Both the position numbers and the translations under genes were made by a program. The notes under the pieces are model-generated. The model saw only the letters and a program-made list of their open reading frames with translations, had not been told where the DNA came from and searched no databases. This document shows, piece by piece, positions 30,648 to 41,949 of a stretch of DNA of 64,000 nucleotides. The stretch comes from Diploptera punctata (Eukaryota > Arthropoda > Insecta > Blattodea > Blaberidae), in NCBI GenBank assembly GCA_030220185.1, contig JASPKZ010001233.1, positions 2,571,001 to 2,635,000 of the forward strand. Reading direction: 5' to 3'. The first letter of the stretch is position 1. Every line of letters begins with the position of its first letter.

Positions 30648-31504
30648 GAATAGTTGCCCCGAAAAGATATGTAGGCCTAACCCACATGCTACAAATTGTT
30701 GAGGAGAAAAAATGCATAATGTTAATTTTGAGGTTATTACGTTTATTACATCATATACACTTTAATTTCTCATTCTATTGGAAACACATACAGCCAATTT
30801 GAATGCAAAATAACATGTTACTGACTGAATATTAACAATTTAATACAGAATTTTGTGCAAAAACTATCTATGTCTATAGAGTTGAAAAAATATCTAGCTC
30901 ATATTTAATTAAAATGCTACAATAAGGAATAGAAAATACATATTGAACACTGATTCAATTAGAACAATTTCTAACAGAATCAATTTTTAATATTTATTTT
31001 CCATTTGATGTTATTGTGTCTTTCTTATTTTCACTCAATTTATCTAAGATCCTGATAAGAATTCTCGGAACTGTGGTGGAATGAATTTGCATATGTGTAA
31101 TAATTGTTTTTCTGCACTGTTACTCATGACTTGACTAACTGCTTCCGCCATTTTGTTACAGATAGATCACTATTCACATGAAAACCAATTTTCAGAAATA
31201 AATAAAACAAGACTGGAAGAGAGTATGGCTAATTTTACATCACTCTGCTAATTAACTTCAAATTTGAATTAAAAATTTTAACCGGGGCTAATGTATTTTA
31301 CAGGAACCCGGGGTTCTACCTATTAAGGAGGACCAAAATGGATCGCTCACCGCCAACACTTAAGTGATGGCCGCAGAGCTTTCCATCTATCTATCTTATC
31401 ATCACATCCACCGTGACATGATATTCCCCGGATATATCACTAATCCACTGATAACTCAATTTTCGAATTTTTGTTGGTTAGATCTCTTTTCGGGGCAACT
31501 ATTC
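30648..31504. mobile_element. Candidate TIR element, ~860 bp, no coding
   Basis: GAATAGTTGCCCCGAAAAGA at 30648-30667 is repeated in inverted form at 31485-31504 (TCTTTTCGGGGCAACTATTC). Between lie AT-rich sequence and a block with GGAACCCGGGGTTCTACC. No transposase frame. Likely a non-autonomous DNA transposon, type unassigned. Confidence 0.6.
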
Positions 31505-31589
31505 AGTTAATAAACTAGTAAGCAAACAAAAACGATAAAACAGCAGAACAAATTTGACCAACCTTAATAGAGAATACAACGAAAACAAA

Positions 31590-31850
31590 AGTAACGATAC
31601 TCGTAATTGGATAACATTTCCCAATCAATCGAATCGTTTGGCTTTAATATCTACTATTAAATATATGTCTTTGTGTAAAGCTTGTAATTCTCGGTTAGTT
31701 CTAATTCGCCAGACTCCATTATCTCTAGATGGGCCATTTACCTTACTCAAATTTTTTCTTTCCCAGGTGGACATGCGTGCTGTAGCCTTTTCTATTAGTG
31801 TCCAGCTTTCACTACCGTGTACCACAATAGGTTTATTTAATTATTGTTGT
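31590..31850 (-). mobile_element. LINE tail fragment
   Basis: The minus frame 31825-31625 reads MVHGSESWTLIEKATARMST, WERKNLSKVNGPSRDNGVWR and IRTNRELQALHKDIYLIVDI. These are the post-RT Y-G-S-E-S-W-T and W-E-R-K motifs. Only this region is retained. Confidence 0.78.
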
Positions 31851-31878
31851 GTAAAGTTTTATTTTAAATTTATTACAT

Positions 31879-32500
31879 ACTAGCAGATTATTACCTTTGA
31901 CCGGGTATTTTTTATTTTAGGCTAACTCCTACACCTAATTGTTTTAGAGTGTAATAAAGAGCAGCTGTCACCTTCCGTACCTGAATATCTGTATGTTCAG
32001 AGGTTTACATTGCAACGAATCAAACATGGCGGTTGCTAGAGGCAATCCTTAATTTCGGATTTAAGGTAAATTCCCACTTCTGACAGATTTCGCTCATTTT
32101 TGGATAATACCTACATCGCTGCTACGTCTAAATACATTAAATATTAACTATAAATTAATTGATATGGTGTACACTGCGACGAACCAAACATGAATTTCGA
32201 AATTCAGGTAAATACGCACTTATAACTGTCGTATTTAGTTGATTTTTACACAAAACCTACCTCGGTTTATTTTGCTAGCATATGTTGAGTTTTGGTATGA
32301 AACATCGCAAATTGTGACCACTAGAGTGATTTTTAAATGTTCGTTTCAGATGAACTCCTACACTTAATAGTTTTAGAACATAATAGATAGGTAATAAACA
32401 CTCGCCATACCTGAAAACTTGTATGTACAAAATTTCATGAAGATTGGTTGAGCGGTTTAAACTCTATAAATCTGAAACATACGCAGGCTGAATTTTTATG
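31879..32500 (+). repeat. REP-Y dispersed repeat
   Basis: Starts ACTAGCAGATTATTACC and ends TGAAGATTGGTTGAGCGGTT, then CATACGCAGGCTGAATTTTT. The internal block AACTCCTACACCTAATTGTT appears twice, near 31923 and 32350, so the copy is partly self-repeated. The same termini occur at 55418, 60808 and, reversed, at 34725 and 61951. Non-coding; class not assigned. Confidence 0.7.
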
Positions 32501-32502
32501 TA

Positions 32503-33365
32503 GAAGGTGTTACTAAATTCCCATTACAGACTTTGAGGATGTGTAGTGGGGACAAGACGGTTATGTTTAGCATATGAACTCATGTCCGGAAACGTACCAT
32601 TTTCCCGCTCCACCCAAGAAACCAGAACACACGTTGCTCTATCTGACGCCTGCTGCTTATCGATTGGGTCCACTTGCATGAAGGGTTCGATGTGACGACC
32701 ATCAACGTCAACACAGATACGGTACATCCATACCATGTTCTGGTACACATGAGCATCAACCGTTGGTCCTGCAGCATCCGCCGCAGCCATAACTCGCGCC
32801 AGTAGGTCTCACAGGGGTCTCATATATAAATTATTCCATGTGTATTTCATGTAGTCTAGTGTGGTCAAGTCGGGAGAACGTGCAGGCCAAGCAGTCGGGC
32901 CACCACGACCTACCCACTGTTGCCCAAATCGTCGGTCCAGATGATCTGGGATGAGCAGCCTTCCCATTGCACCGAGCTTTGCCGTACAAAAACACTATTT
33001 CGGTGTATTCCGCAAACTTGTAGTTCACCATGGTCAACAGCAACACACTACAAATGAAATGTAGTACGTACAGCTTAGTACAGTATGAACAAAAACCACA
33101 GACACAAATATCTCTGGGCGGATTACAAACTCAACTGAATGGCATGTAAACTAACCTGTAATGGGCATGGGACATCAGGTGATCGGTGGATGACGTACGT
33201 AATTTGGCGCCGAAAATTCGGGACAGTTGAACGTGTGTTGTGGTATTTTGTGTGTAGCGGGGAAAAAAGGCACGTTTCGGACATGAGTTCCTATGCTTAG
33301 CGTAACTGTCTTGGTCCCTACTACACATCTTGAAAGCCTGTCATGGGAATTTAGTTACACCCTGT
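32503..33365 (-). mobile_element. Mariner-like element with ~95-bp TIRs and a C-terminal transposase remnant
   Basis: The ends 32503-32600 and about 33268-33365 are inverted copies sharing TAAATTCCCAT, GATGTGTAGT, AACTCATGTCCG. The minus strand encodes MAAADAAGPTVDAHVYQNMV and YRICVDVDGRHIEPFM, a transposase C-terminus, and a further decayed frame near 32831-33046. The catalytic core is not visible. It starts immediately at the end of the REP-Y copy. Confidence 0.83.
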
Positions 33366-33880
33366 ATAAAGATGTATCTGTAAGTTATAATTTTGTTCAA
33401 AGCTCTTAGGCGATTACCCCAAGCCAATTTCTCATTTATTTCAACTAACGCGTCATTATTTGTGGTAACATTCTATCCTAGATATCGAGAGACCTATATA
33501 GATTATTTACTTACTCCAAACTCAAAATAAATATTAAAAAAAAACAACATGTCATAGAAATACGCCCACTGGTAATAACTAACTATAGTGAAATGATTCA
33601 GTAGAAAGTTTATGTTGTATCATGTATATTCAGTTTGTTATCTTATTTACAAAGACACAGGTATTTGACACCCTCCTCGATAAATGGTGTGTGATAGAGT
33701 AAATTGCATCAAATAATTATAGATTGATATAACTTTCACTCAAGATCGCAGTGACCGCATTTTGGTAACCGGATTCGAGTTAAGAGCGGGGCGATTGTGC
33801 AATGTCACACCAAATATTCTTAGATAACTTATTAACACAGACCATCCTGAATTATATTAGGATTAAAACATATATGTTTA
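33366..33880. other. Unassigned sequence
   Basis: No repeat, TIR or coding signature recognised. Confidence 0.5.
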
Positions 33881-34560
33881 CCAAATTTCAGAAGATGATC
33901 TACAAAGAGCTATTTTTAAATTGGAAAAAATTAGCGCCAATTATAATTTAAAATTTCAAAGAATATAATAATATTTTAGCATTTAAAGGACATGATACCT
34001 TAAGAGCCAAAATAGTAATTGAAGATAACATTTTAGAGCAAGCGAATAGTTTTAAATATCTAGGTTTGAATTTATCATATGTTAAAATCGAAGATATTAA
34101 ATGATAAAATAAATAAATTTAATCCAATGTGTGGCACTATAACACAAGAAAAGAAACATAAATGAATTTTTATAAAATAATGGCAGTTCCTGTATTGATG
34201 TATGGATCAGAATGTTGGACGATCACTAAAAGACAAAGAACAAAGATTGGAAGCAAGAGATTTTTAAGAAATATAGCAGGATATGCTCTTCTGGATAAGA
34301 AAAGAAATGAAGATATAAGAAAGGAACTAAATTTTTTCAAACTTACAGATCGAATCATTCAATATAGAAACGCCTGGAAAGACCAAATTGATAGAATGCC
34401 AGAAGAAAGATTTCCAAAATTATTGCTAAATTATAAACCACACGGAATGAGAAATTTTGGACGCCCACACAGAATATGATCTGAACAAGTTTAATAATTC
34501 TAGCTTTCACGGAAACGGAACCCGCCAACAAGCTTAATCCCTGGATGAAGAAGAAAAAGA
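33881..34560 (+). mobile_element. LINE-A-type C-terminal region
   Basis: Starts just after the RT active site (QISEDDLQRAIFKLEKISAN), then NILEQANSFKYLGLNLSYVK, and an open frame at 34162-34479 reads MNFYKIMAVPVLMYGSECWT, RFLRNIAGYALLDKKRNEDI, AWKDQIDRMPEERFPKLLLN and GRPHRI. The tail region ends near GGAACCCGCCAACAAGC. It has the same style as LINE-A; possibly the missing 3' portion of that family, by inference. Confidence 0.83.
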
Positions 34561-34724
34561 AGATGTTTACTAAATTAGCCATATTTAAAGTAACAGACCA
34601 TATTTCCCATCTATATATAATGCAGTGAGTCTGATAAGTCACTCCCTATTTTTAAACAGTTGGATGGCAGCATCAATTAAAGGGCAAAAACCTGGTTGAG
34701 ACCGAAGGTATCATATTTTTATAA

Positions 34725-35388
34725 TATATATAATTCTGTACGTGTGTTTGTCACTTAACCCCCCCCTAAACGACTGGATCGATTTTGATAACTTTTTGTG
34801 GGTGTCTGATTGGGTCTCGTTAGGTGGTTTAGATTCACAATTGAACTCTCTAAAACCATTAGGTGTAGGAGTTCACCTGAAGTGAAAATTTTAAAAAATC
34901 GATATAGCGGTCACATTTTTATATGTTTCACAACGAAACTCAGTATATCATATTAAAATAAACCGAGGTATGTATATCCAAAAATGAGCGAAATCCGACA
35001 ATTAGAAGTGGGGGTTTATTTTAAACCTGAAATGAAAAACTGCCTAAACGATTGGGCCGATTTTGATGATTTTTTTGTGTGTTTGAGTGGGTCCCTGGAT
35101 GTTTTAGATTCACAATTGGACTCGATAGGTGGTGCTGCGATCGGATTATAGGTTTTTTATGTCAGATGTGTAGTTATCTGCATTATCGACATATTCCGAG
35201 CTAAAACAATGTGACGTCATCATGCACGCTTCTTTAGCCAGAACAGTATTATTGCGAACTTCTTTAATAATATCTAATTACGTCTTAATTAGTGGATTTT
35301 GTGGTAAAAATGTAATATATTTTATTGTCGGGCCATGACACGAGAATTGAACGTTCGTGAGGACAACGTCTTTCGGGTCCTCTAGTAA
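34725..35388 (-). repeat. REP-Y dispersed repeat, minus
   Basis: Read in reverse it contains ACTAGAGGACCCGAAAGACG near its start and AATCGGCCCAATCGTTTAGG and AATCGATCCAGTCGTTTAGG near internal and terminal positions, two copies of the end block. GTGTAGGAGTTCACCTGAA matches other REP-Y copies in reverse. Confidence 0.65.
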
Positions 35389-36147
35389 ATAAATAAAGAG
35401 AGAAATGCACACAAGTGCGCAGTTAAGTTTTTAGGCTGTGGCGGTAGATTCAATCACTGTTTTCCTCGTTTTGTGCACCAGATTACGTGGTATCGACCAC
35501 AACTTTTCTAGCAGTGTATACAGACACACGTTTTAGACACCTGGTGAAAATGTCTTGTGCAGCATATTTTGTGGTGCCGCTAGTCTGTTGACGACATTAC
35601 TCAATTGCTGGTTTGCTTCTGTCCAGAATCTGTCTATCATGGCACTGGACGTGAAGAAATCCTCGTCTACTTCTTCCTTCTTCTGTTGTAGATCCTCATG
35701 TGCAGCTGTATTTGTCAGGACTTCTTATGACTTGAATCAGGAAAGTCTCTCTGCCAGTCTCTAGACTAGTCTTCAGGGAGTACACTTTGAAACTATAGCA
35801 ACCTTTTCAGATAGAGGGCTTTCATGTTTCCCAGGTCGAAAAGCCCTTATTTTTTTAGGTCTTCCAATAAGTTTTATACTCTAGGTTAGCCTGAAAGGGC
35901 CTCATCGCTATTTGAAGGGAAATTGCTTGATGTGCTTAATAATATTAATGGCTCTGGAGACTGCTATGGCTCTATCTTTGACATGTAGGGTATATGTTCT
36001 TCCTGTCGGATGCAGTGCATTCCTCGATATCTCAAGGCTTTACTGTATGAAGTATTGTTTATTTCTCTTGCTCCCTTTTCGGATGACTATGTCTACGGTT
36101 TTCCTTCATATATTTCAAGTCCATTTTGCTTTGCCTATGCTATCCAA

Positions 36148-36150
<3 letters not shown>
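35389..36150. other. Unassigned sequence
   Basis: Holds plus-strand open frames up to 97 codons with no motif I recognise. No splice pattern or repeat match was noticed. Confidence 0.5.

Positions 36151-36190
<40 letters not shown>
36151..36190. repeat. (TA)n microsatellite
   Basis: About 20 TA units. Confidence 0.97.
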
Positions 36191-36193
<3 letters not shown>

Positions 36194-36478
36194 GAGATAT
36201 GGTGATGCTGTCAGAGTGATCAGGGTGCACGGGTTTAGCTCAAATATATATATACATAAAGATTATAGCATATACAACAAGTGTTCATTAATATGACATA
36301 GTATAACGATCGTGTATATAATGAGAATCAAAGAGCAAAATAGATTAATCATATTAATCTCTAGCATAGTGTCCATGGCTGGGCCCTGATTCATGGTCAT
36401 TACTCTAAGTTGGCAAACTACTAGGCATGAATAATTAGTCAACATGTTCAAGAAATAATCATTAGCATAAATAATGTA
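36191..36478. other. Unassigned sequence
   Basis: Nothing recognised; a short TA run sits at 36245-36254. Confidence 0.5.
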
Positions 36479-37790
36479 TTGTTAGGACTATTTAACGAAT
36501 AAAATTAAGCTGTTTACTCACAAATCATTATTTAAATATAGTTATTTAAAAATATTTATATATTTAATGTAAAGGGCTATGTTTGAAAACAAAATGAGAA
36601 ACATTTGTTATGCTTCATTTGTTCATCACTGCAACTAGATCATATGATTTATAGCCAAAGGATCGCAATATTGTAAGAATGCACCCTAATGGAGAAAATA
36701 TGAAACACATCAAACTCTTTATAACCGACATTATAGGTTATTAATTAATTTCTGATGACCTATGATGTAAATTATATTTTTCTGGAACGTAAATTCCTGG
36801 GAAATAATACGTTTAAGAAAGTGCAAACAGTGGTTTATTTTTATTGTGGTATAATCAAATACTTCAATTGTTAATTGCACAAGATTATGAAGATTTAGAA
36901 TATATGACTAGAAAAGTAATAGAAGAATGTGAAAAATGGGGGTTAAATTTAAACATGAAAAAAATATATATATTTATCAATTGGTGAACCAGAACAAAAT
37001 TTAATTTTAGAGAATGGAGAAACAATAAAATCTTGTAGTGAGATCGCATATTTAGGAATTAAAATAAATAAAAATGGGAGTTATGAAGAGGAAATAAGAA
37101 ATAGAAATAATAAAGGAAAATTTGCAATTGCTTGCCTCAATGGAATATTGTGGGATAAAAATATAAGTAATAAAAATAAAATGAATATATATCATACAAT
37201 TGTTAAAAGCATCATTACTTATGGAGCAGAACTTTGGCCATTAACAACAAAACAAGTATCTTTTGGCAACGGAAATGGATTTTATACGAAGGGCCGCAAG
37301 AATTTCAAGAAGAGAAAAAAATAGGAACTCAGTTATAAGGGAGAAGATGAAGATTGAAGACACTATTTTAGATTATATTAAAACTCAGAAATTAAGATGG
37401 TACGGACATGTCCAGCAAATGGAAGAGGATCGACTACCAAATCTGTTTTGGAATGGAAACTTGAGGGAAGACGAAGCAGAGGAAGACCTAAAACCTCTTG
37501 GAGTCAGGGAATATGTTTATATATGAAGGAGAAACATCTACAACCAGGAGATTGGATGGACCGACAAAATTGGTTATTAGGAATCGGAGGATGTCAAAGA
37601 CATTAATCAACCGATGATCTATCAATAATCAATTACTACGAATGTTTTTCTATTATATCCCGCAAGCAGTTTCTGTTTACATTCGTACATTTACATACAA
37701 TCTGGTAGCCGTTTCTTAGAGAGTCAGTCACTGCGAAATAATGCTATGACTTGTTCAGAATATTAAAAAAAGGAAGAGCTTTCTTTAATA
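36479..37790 (+). mobile_element. R650 repeat, copy 5 (long subtype), split by LINE-D
   Basis: Starts at GTTAGGACTATTTAACG without the terminal hairpin. It has the long-subtype block AAGTGCAAACAGTGGTT and, after the LINE-D insert, TATCCCGCAAGCAGTTTCTG and CAATCTGGTAGCCG. It ends abruptly at 37790, where copy 6 begins in opposite orientation, so it has lost its right terminus. Confidence 0.87.
36864..37624 (+). mobile_element. LINE-D 3' insert in R650, with near-perfect TSD
   Basis: Encodes, with frameshifts, YEDLEYMTRKVIEECEKWGL, SEIAYLGIKINKNGSYEEEI, GKFAIACLNGILWDKNISNK, YGAELWPLTTK, MDFIRRAARISRREKNRNSV, LRWYGHVQQMEEDRLP and LEWKLEGRRSRGRPKTSWSQ to GGCQRH and a stop at 37606. ATAATCAAATACT (36851-36863) and ATAATCAATTACT (37625-37637) flank it, one mismatch. 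The RT active site is truncated away. Confidence 0.9.
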
Positions 37791-38534
37791 TGACTATTTA
37801 ACTCATGCCCCAAATGGGAGTCAGTGACCAATCACGTTTCAATGATTTATGTTTTACAACCAATCAGAGTCGTGTTTCACGAAATATTATCAGTGTTATA
37901 ATTACCATATTAAAGAAAGCTCCTCCTTTTTAATATTCTGAACAGGTCTGACCATTATTTTGCAGTGACTGAGCCCGTGAGAAATACGGCTACCAGATTG
38001 TATATATAGCGCATGAATGTCAACACATGCCGCATGCGGGAGTTAATATAAAAACATTTGTAGCAATTGATAATACCACCAAAAAAGGAAACCACTGTTT
38101 GCACTTTCTTAAATGTATTTTTTCCCAGGTAACAATCCAGAAAAATATAATTGTCATATTTACATCATACGACATCAGAAATGAATTAATATACAGTCTG
38201 ATATGTTTCATTTCTTCTCCACTAGAGAGCATTCTTACAATATTGGCAATAAATAGTATGATCTGGTTACAGTGATAAACAAAAGAAGCAGATGAAGCGT
38301 ACCTATCGTTTCTCATTTATGTTCAAACATCGCTGTTTACATTAAATACATAAATATTTTAAAATAACTACAGTTAAATAATGATTTGTCAGTAAACAGC
38401 TCAATTTTATTCGTTAAATAGTCCTAACAAATGCCACTCTTGATTTCTAAATTCTCTAGATAAATTCACCCTCACTTCGTGAGTCGTGAATTTATCGATA
38501 ATTTGGAAATCACTCGTGGCATTACTTATGATAA
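37791..38534 (-). mobile_element. R650 repeat, copy 6 (long subtype)
   Basis: From the right terminus GACTATTTAACTCATGCCCC through the long-subtype block GCATGCGGGAGTTAATATAA to the left hairpin (CCTCACTTCGTGAGTCGTGA) and GGCATTACTTATGATAA. It is tail-to-tail with copy 5. Confidence 0.9.
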
Positions 38535-38549
38535 AGTTAATTGATATAT

Positions 38550-38643
38550 ATCGGGATTAGCACGGCTGTGATTAGTTGTAATACAAGATATATTGAAACG
38601 TGATTGGTCATTGTCTCCCATTTGGGGCATGAGTTAAATAGTC
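38550..38643 (+). repeat. R650 right-end fragment, copy 7
   Basis: Only the terminal 90 bp: GGTTGTAA-like block, GAAACGTGATTGGTCATTG, then TTTGGGGCATGAGTTAAATA. Confidence 0.8.
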
Positions 38644-38784
38644 AAGATAATTTAAGCTGATCATGAGTCGTTAGCATAGGGAACATTTAACTACTGTACT
38701 GTACTAGATTATACTGAGGTACATGTGGTGATTTAGAATATAAATAACACTCCAGGATGTAAAAACAAATTTAAGTATATTTTA

Positions 38785-38788
<4 letters not shown>

Positions 38789-38832
<44 letters not shown>
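38789..38832. repeat. (TA)n microsatellite
   Basis: About 22 TA units ending where the palindromic MITE starts. Confidence 0.97.
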
Positions 38833-38836
<4 letters not shown>

Positions 38837-39291
38837 GTGTAACAGGACCTCACCGACAAAATAATAGGGATGATAGGTAATGCAGAGAGGAATTGGGTCG
38901 GAATTGAATACAAACAATTGTACACGTATCATTTTATTCAAATAGGCATTTTTTACAACAAGTGTTCAAACAATCGACCCTGTGCCTCATTACATGTTTG
39001 ATATCGTCGCAGCAACGACCGGCCAGCATGGCCGAGCATGGCAGGATTCTTTTTGACGTCGTCAAAACACTTATTGTTTGAACACTTATTGTAAAAAAAA
39101 TGTCTTTTTCAATAAAATTATACGTGTACAATTGTTTGTATTCAATTCCGACATTTACGGGTGAACACTTTCATCTGCGCATAACTCATAAACGACGTGT
39201 TTGCGACTATTTGTTTCTTCACAAGAAATGATCCTCTCTGCATGAACTATCATCCATATCATTTTGTCGGTGAGGTCCTGTTACACCCTGT
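38833..39291. mobile_element. Palindromic MITE
   Basis: The ends are inverted copies: ACAGGTGTAACAGGACCTCA at left and TGAGGTCCTGTTACACCCTG at right, followed inward by CACCGACAAAAT. The inner arms also pair (CAAACAATTGTACACGTAT with its complement near 39118-39140). The centre, about 38965-39055, is GC-rich. No coding. A TA array abuts the left end and TATATA the right. Confidence 0.9.
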
Positions 39292-39395
39292 ATATATGAA
39301 TAAGTCGTGATTATAAATTAGATATAAACAAAATAATATCTGCTGTGCAGACATGAAATGAAATAAAAATTAACAAATAATGAAGCTTACTTTTA

Positions 39396-39685
39396 GCCGT
39401 AGCGTAGTGGTTAAGGCACTGAGCTACAAGCCGGAGGGTCGAGGGTTCAAGTCCCGTTGGGGTCAGGATTTTTATACTGACCCAAACCCTCTGGCGGCAC
39501 TATGGTCCTGGGGTCGACTCAGCCTCTAACGGAAATGAGTACCAGACGCTTGTTCTGGGGTAAAGGCGGCCGTCACGCAGGGCTGACAACCCGGCTGACA
39601 TAAAGTGCCGATTGTCTAGAAAAAAGTGGGTGCCTTAACCTCATACTACCCCAAGGGCCTCCGGGCCTGTTGTGGGATCACTTAG
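39396..39685 (+). mobile_element. SINE1, full length, plus strand
   Basis: Head GCCGTAGCGTAGTGGTTAAG, box B GGGTTCAAGTCCCGTTGGGG, body CCTCTGGCGGCACTATGG, AGTACCAGACGCTTGTTCTG and CCCGGCTGACATAAAGTGCC. End CAAGGGCCTCCGGGCCTGTT, GTGGGATCACTT. TSD not clear. Confidence 0.9.
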
Positions 39686-40628
39686 CAGTCTTATTAGGTA
39701 TTTGATCTTTACAATAAATAATAATGCGATTCATACCGTAACATTCAACTCTCCATTCACTTCTAATCAAAACTTGGTTGTTCACAGCATTTTCATTCAA
39801 CATAAACGACATAATGCTTAATGGCAGATGACCCTCGCCGAAACGAAGACTTAAACCTTCAAGGACGGCTGCCGGTCGGCCTGACGCTAGTGATTGACCT
39901 CGGGACTGATGTTAGTGTCCCCCGGCTTTTCGTGTCGCGGGATTATATATTACATTCGGCCATTCCATTGCCCTGACGCACGTAAAGTAAGGAAATGGTG
40001 GGGAATAAGGGGCGAGTTCGGGAAAGGATGACACAGATATACACAGACTATATCATAGGAACAGAGCTTTCGTTTTCTCGTAAATTTGTTGTTTTGATCC
40101 CTGTGAAATTAAATGTGAAAATAAAATTATAATTGACAAAATTTAATTTTAGCATCCCTATAAAAGTCTCCAAATTTTTTGAACCCCCAAAATCATTAGG
40201 CTCCTTATAAACTTATTAAGCACAATAATGAGTAAATATCTTATTAAACTTTTCCTCTGTGCACAGAAGGAAAATATATTGGAACGCCTATTAGAAACTT
40301 TCACGAGATATTTTATGCGTGGCCCATTGATGACCTTATGCGACATTGACCTTAACATGTGTGAAAGTTGGCGTGGAAAACCAGGATACACGCGCTGTGG
40401 ACATAGTATTTCAAACCGTGGTCTTATTATGATTATCTGTCATCCTCTGTCAATCTTTTCTTTTTACGAGAAGAAAGGACATACAACATTGCAATAATTT
40501 TACGCTAAATTGAACTGTCTCTACAGCTTGTCATACCGATTACCATTATGAACCTCAACCATATTAGGGAGAAGAAAATGAATTATTTAAGATGTTTCGC
40601 CATTTGCCTTTTTACTTTAAGCATATTC

Positions 40629-40632
<4 letters not shown>
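39686..40632. other. Unassigned sequence
   Basis: A GC-richer section at 39835-40030 (CTGCCGGTCGGCCTGACGC) is unlike its neighbours but matches nothing else in the window. The remainder is AT-rich without signal. Confidence 0.5.

Positions 40633-40671
<39 letters not shown>
40633..40671. repeat. (TA)n microsatellite
   Basis: About 20 TA units immediately left of a mariner-related MITE. Confidence 0.97.
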
Positions 40672-40675
<4 letters not shown>

Positions 40676-41152
40676 GGTGATTCACAATAAGTATTACAGA
40701 CTTCTGGGGGTTGTAGAGGTTACGTAGTAGATAAAGTTTTGATAAGAAACTCACGTCCGGAATCGTACCATTTCGATGTAAAATAAGTTTGAAGATCTAT
40801 ATACAATGAGCTGATATCATGTGCCTTGTGTTTCAGAATAAGTAATATAGACTTCTAGGGGTTGTACTACGCCTGTTGAGTCGGAGGAAGATCTTCTTGC
40901 ACGGATTTTGGCGACAGTAGAAATTTTATTATGCACATACTAGGTCTTGTGAGGCGTGTGTATGAAAACATGAGTCGCAGGTACACTTTGTGCAACGAAC
41001 AACAGGGTCGCCACGTGGATCCACACGTGCAGTACAACTCCTAGAAGTCTGTAATACTTATTCTGAACCATAAGATACACGATAAAAGCCCATTGTGTTC
41101 CGATCTTCAAACTTATTTTACGGCATTTACAGGTTTCGGCATGTAATGGTTG
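40672..41152 (+). mobile_element. Mariner-related MITE with transposase scrap
   Basis: Starts ACAGGGTGATTCACAATAAG after the TA array. Inverted arms about 40760-40863 and 41033-41130 share AATAAGTTTGAAGATC, ACAATG(A/G)GC and CAGAATAAGTA-TA(T/C)AGACTTCTAG. Between them, PVESEEDLLARILATVEI and CNEQQGRHVDPHVQY resemble the C-terminal end of a mariner-like transposase. The same termini style as at 32503. Confidence 0.75.
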
Positions 41153-41190
41153 ACAGTTTCCTTGTTAGTTGACATCGAAAATAAAAATAA

Positions 41191-41191
<1 letters not shown>

Positions 41192-41235
<44 letters not shown>
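41192..41235. repeat. (TA)n microsatellite
   Basis: About 22 TA units at the left border of the 41236-43840 element. Confidence 0.97.
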
Positions 41236-41239
<4 letters not shown>

Positions 41240-41394
41240 GTTTGATAAAGGATGGCGCAAACTTAAATGGTTGAAAGTACACGATAATAGAAGCAACAAT
41301 GTCCCAATAAACATGGGTCCGCAAACGAGCCGTTTCCGAGATAATTACGAATGTATGGTTACAAGCCGCCACTGACGTCATTGTTTGTGACATC

Positions 41395-41874
41395 GTACTA
41401 GGTAAGTATCTCATTGGGCCACACATTCTTCCACGAAAATTTAATGGACGGAGGTACCTTAGGTTTCTGCGGCGTCATCTTCCAGGATTGCTTGAGGATG
41501 TTTCCCTTCAGCAACGTCGGAGTTTGTGGTACATGCATGATGGAGCTCCGGCACATTTTGCTGCTGCTGTGAGACGGCATCTAACGCGCAGATACGGCCA
41601 AAGATGGATAAGTCGAGGCGGATCTGTACCTTGGCCTCCAATATCACCTGATCTAAATCCTTTGGATTTTTATGTCTGGGGTCACCTCAAAAGCGAAGTG
41701 TACAGCACACCCGTTAACACGATTGAAGAACTGGAGCAGAGAGTTGTACATGCTTGTCAAAAATTCAGAAATTATCCAGGGGTTTTCGAAAGAATTCGAC
41801 ATTTATGTCAGAGACGAGCTCAGTATTGTATCCAGATGCAAGGAAGACACTTTAACACCTCCTTTAACAGGTAA
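41395..41874 (+). pseudogene. Mariner/Tc1-superfamily transposase, C-terminal half
   Basis: One open frame of about 160 codons: LGKYLIGPHILPRKFNGRRY, FLRRHLPGLLEDVSLQQRRS, LWYMHDGAPAHFAAAVRRHL, GSVPWPPISPDLNPLDFYVW, TPVNTIEELEQRVVHACQKF and IRHLCQRRAQYCIQMQGRHF, stop at 41872. The Asp of HDGAPAH and the Asp of SPDLNP are present with 36 residues between. The first catalytic Asp and the DNA-binding domain are absent because the 5' part is deleted. It would cut and paste DNA at TA. The reading frame is intact otherwise. Confidence 0.88.
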
Positions 41875-41949
41875 CCCATAAGTGAAGTGAACTGTGAAAT
41901 GTGAACTAAATGAGATGAAAAATTAAAGTCTAAATTCAAATAAATTTCT

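Noticed and set aside
35555..35764. A cysteine- and serine-rich small protein
   Set aside because: A low-complexity frame without a start context, signal or repeat match; probably chance.
35912..36219. Open frames with YIYIYI runs that look like membrane peptides
   Set aside because: They translate (TA)n microsatellites; likewise at 41127-41426, 45129-45731 and 57336-57749.
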